Shown: piece after piece, positions 31,840-33,169 of the stretch
Layout of the letters: every line of letters begins with the position of its first letter
How positions within the stretch are numbered: the first letter of the stretch is position 1
From: Chloroflexota bacterium
GTDB taxonomy: Bacteria > Chloroflexota > Anaerolineae > Aggregatilineales > UBA2796
Direction of reading: 5' to 3'
DNA: 33,169 nt
Assembly (NCBI GenBank): GCA_021325095.1
Contig: JAJPHV010000143.1
Span: 1 to 33,169, forward strand
Translations under genes and position numbers: made by a program
The notes under the pieces: generated by a model
What the model saw: the letters and a program-made list of their open reading frames with translations, nothing else
Database searches by the model: none
What the model was told of the DNA's origin: nothing

Positions 31840-33021
31840 TTACGTAAAGAACCGGGCGAACCAGGAACTGACGCCGCTCTGCCGGGCGCTGACGACAATT
31901 GAGGTAGGCCCACAGTTGCGCGCAATTCTGGCAACCTTGCTGTTCCGGCGGATCCGTCCGCGCCAATCGCGGTGGGACGTGCCGACCACCAGCAGATCGT
32001 AATCGCTTGCCTCCTGGACAATGGCCTGGACGGAATCCGCACTCACCGTGACGTGGCGTTCCAGCGCCACGTCGTCCTCGATTTGAACTTCACGCAAAAT
32101 CTCCGCCAGAAACGCCTGTCCATACGTTTCCGGGTCGGCCTGCCTCGGAGAAACGACGTGCAGCAGGCGCAATTCGGCGTGGAAAGCGCGGGCCAGATCG
32201 TGCGCGAGGGGCAGCGCGACTTTGATGTTGGGGCCGCCAGCCGTCGCCAGCAAAATGCGGTGAACTTTGGGCAGGCCGCGATCATGGATAACCGCCACGT
32301 CGCAGGTCGCTTCGTTGAGCACCGGGTCAAGGATCGTGCCCATGACGGCTTCCGGGTTGCGCGTCCAACCCCGCCAGCCGATCATGATCAGTTGGCAGTG
32401 CTGGCGTTCCACCGTGTGAACGATGGTGCTGCCAACGTCCGCCGTGCGTTGCAGGAGCAGGCGCATAGGGGCCGGGTCGCCGATGCCCGGCTTGTAATGC
32501 TGCAATTTTTCGTTGAGCAGTTCGCTGGCCGCCGGGTCAGCGGCGACGTTGAGCGCGACAACCTCGCCGTGCCGCACGCCCGCCAGCGCCGATGCCAGAT
32601 CGAGCAAGGTTTCGCTTTTTTCTGCGCCAGCCAGCGGCACGAGGACACGGAATTCCCGTTTGCTCAGGGCCGCAACCTTGTCCGGCTCTGCTCCCTGTAA
32701 TTTTGCGAGGTAGGCCGGGTTGAAAAGCTCTGCGTCAAACTCGACGGTATAGCCGCACAGGTTGCACACAAAGCTGATCGGCAAGACGTGAATCGGAGTC
32801 ACCGTCCCTGCTTCGCCTTCGGCGAATTCGTAGAACTCATCGCGGCGCGCGCCTTGAAACTGCAACGTCCCCTTGCACAGCGGGCAAGGCAGTTCAAAGT
32901 CGTTCAGGCGGTCATCCCAGCGTGCGCTGACCAGTTCGGCCTGCCGCTTATACCATTCTTCCGCCTGTACCGCCTCGACCAGTGATCGGGCGCGCTCCTT
33001 ATCATTCAGCTTTTCAGCCAT
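31840..33021 (-). CDS. Zinc-ribbon protein with two universal-stress (Usp) domains
   Basis: A protein of 393 residues with an uncommon layout. A charged helical N-terminus (1-40) precedes a treble-cleft-like zinc site with Cys46, Cys49 (CPLC), Cys86 and Cys89 (CNLC). Two Usp folds follow, at about 124-246 and 254-378. The first Usp keeps the ATP-binding pattern G-x2-G-x9-G-T (Gly215, Gly218, Gly228, Thr229). The second has VVGTSHRDWRGR but lacks the full pattern. It is probably a cytoplasmic nucleotide sensor or stress protein; the partner is unknown. The start at 33021 avoids the palindrome in the leader. A start at 33075 or 33108 is open in frame, but GGAG lies too close to 33075. Confidence 0.8.
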   Translation of the reverse strand: MAEKLNDKERARSLVEAVQAEEWYKRQAELVSARWDDRLNDFELPCPLCKGTLQFQGARRDEFYEFAEGEAGTVTPIHVLPISFVCNLCGYTVEFDAELFNPAYLAKLQGAEPDKVAALSKREFRVLVPLAGAEKSETLLDLASALAGVRHGEVVALNVAADPAASELLNEKLQHYKPGIGDPAPMRLLLQRTADVGSTIVHTVERQHCQLIMIGWRGWTRNPEAVMGTILDPVLNEATCDVAVIHDRGLPKVHRILLATAGGPNIKVALPLAHDLARAFHAELRLLHVVSPRQADPETYGQAFLAEILREVQIEDDVALERHVTVSADSVQAIVQEASDYDLLVVGTSHRDWRGRIRRNSKVARIARNCGPTSIVVSARQSGVSSWFARFFT

Positions 33022-33042
33022 AGGTAATTTAGCGCAAGAGGA

Positions 33043-33062
33043 CTGTCGCGTTGACGCGACAG
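33043..33062. promoter_or_regulatory. Palindrome in the leader of the zinc-ribbon/Usp gene
   Basis: CTGTCGCGT (33043-33051) and ACGCGACAG (33054-33062) form a perfect inverted repeat around TG, 22 bases before the chosen ATG. It could be an operator or a leader hairpin. It lies inside the longer open frame, which supports the shorter start. Confidence 0.5.
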
Positions 33063-33169
33063 CAGCGGAATTGCGCATCTCTCCTTTGTGTGCTAGCATC
33101 GACCTCATCGATTGCCCTTACGGGCATGGTCACAACGTCCTTGACCAACTTCAAGTTTGGCGGCTGTGC

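Overview
The window reads as a piece of a Chloroflexota chromosome, most likely from the Anaerolineae side. The support is GC-rich coding sequence, several sugar ABC importers without their own ATPase, ROK regulation, REP-like GC hairpins between genes, and CUT2 genes beside sugar-acid catabolism. This is inference from gene content; there is no rRNA or other marker gene. I found no tRNA, rRNA or CRISPR array.

Left third (about 1-10100, all read leftward). A sugar or sugar-acid operon starts from a good promoter near 10026-10054. Its order is ribose/xylose-type binding protein, CUT2 permease, an unusual ATPase fused to a membrane-anchored outer domain, a KDG-kinase-like PfkB protein, an SDR dehydrogenase, an enolase-superfamily dehydratase, a second SDR, and a gene that runs off the left edge. 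The logic is uptake, oxidation, dehydration to a 2-keto-3-deoxy acid, and phosphorylation. A lower-GC restriction-modification pair lies inside this operon (2334-4013). The methyltransferase is intact. The SfiI-family endonuclease is split by a frameshift at a short AG repeat.

Middle (10111-17233). This holds housekeeping and orphan genes: a small two-helix membrane protein, a secreted protein of unknown function, a YegS/DAGK-type lipid kinase, the replication-repair ATPase RarA, an NADP-type SDR, a lone tyrosine recombinase with a nested inverted repeat in front and a clear terminator behind, and a 75-residue Pro-rich protein.

Right half (17374-33021). Two CUT1 sugar import operons read leftward. 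The first is ROK repressor, binding protein and two permeases, with a promoter and palindromic operator in front of the ROK gene. The second is binding protein, two permeases, a GH4 glycosidase and a PfkB kinase, preceded by a TetR gene. Neither has an ATPase, so a shared MsiK/MalK-type ATPase elsewhere is implied. Divergent from TetR is a MacB/FtsX-type permease plus ATPase pair, with palindromes in the shared intergenic region. The window ends with a zinc-ribbon protein carrying two universal-stress domains.

The most unusual items are the ATPase fusion (5921-7384), the frameshifted SfiI-type endonuclease with its HTH-containing methyltransferase, the zinc-ribbon/tandem-USP protein, and the nested inverted repeat before the recombinase.
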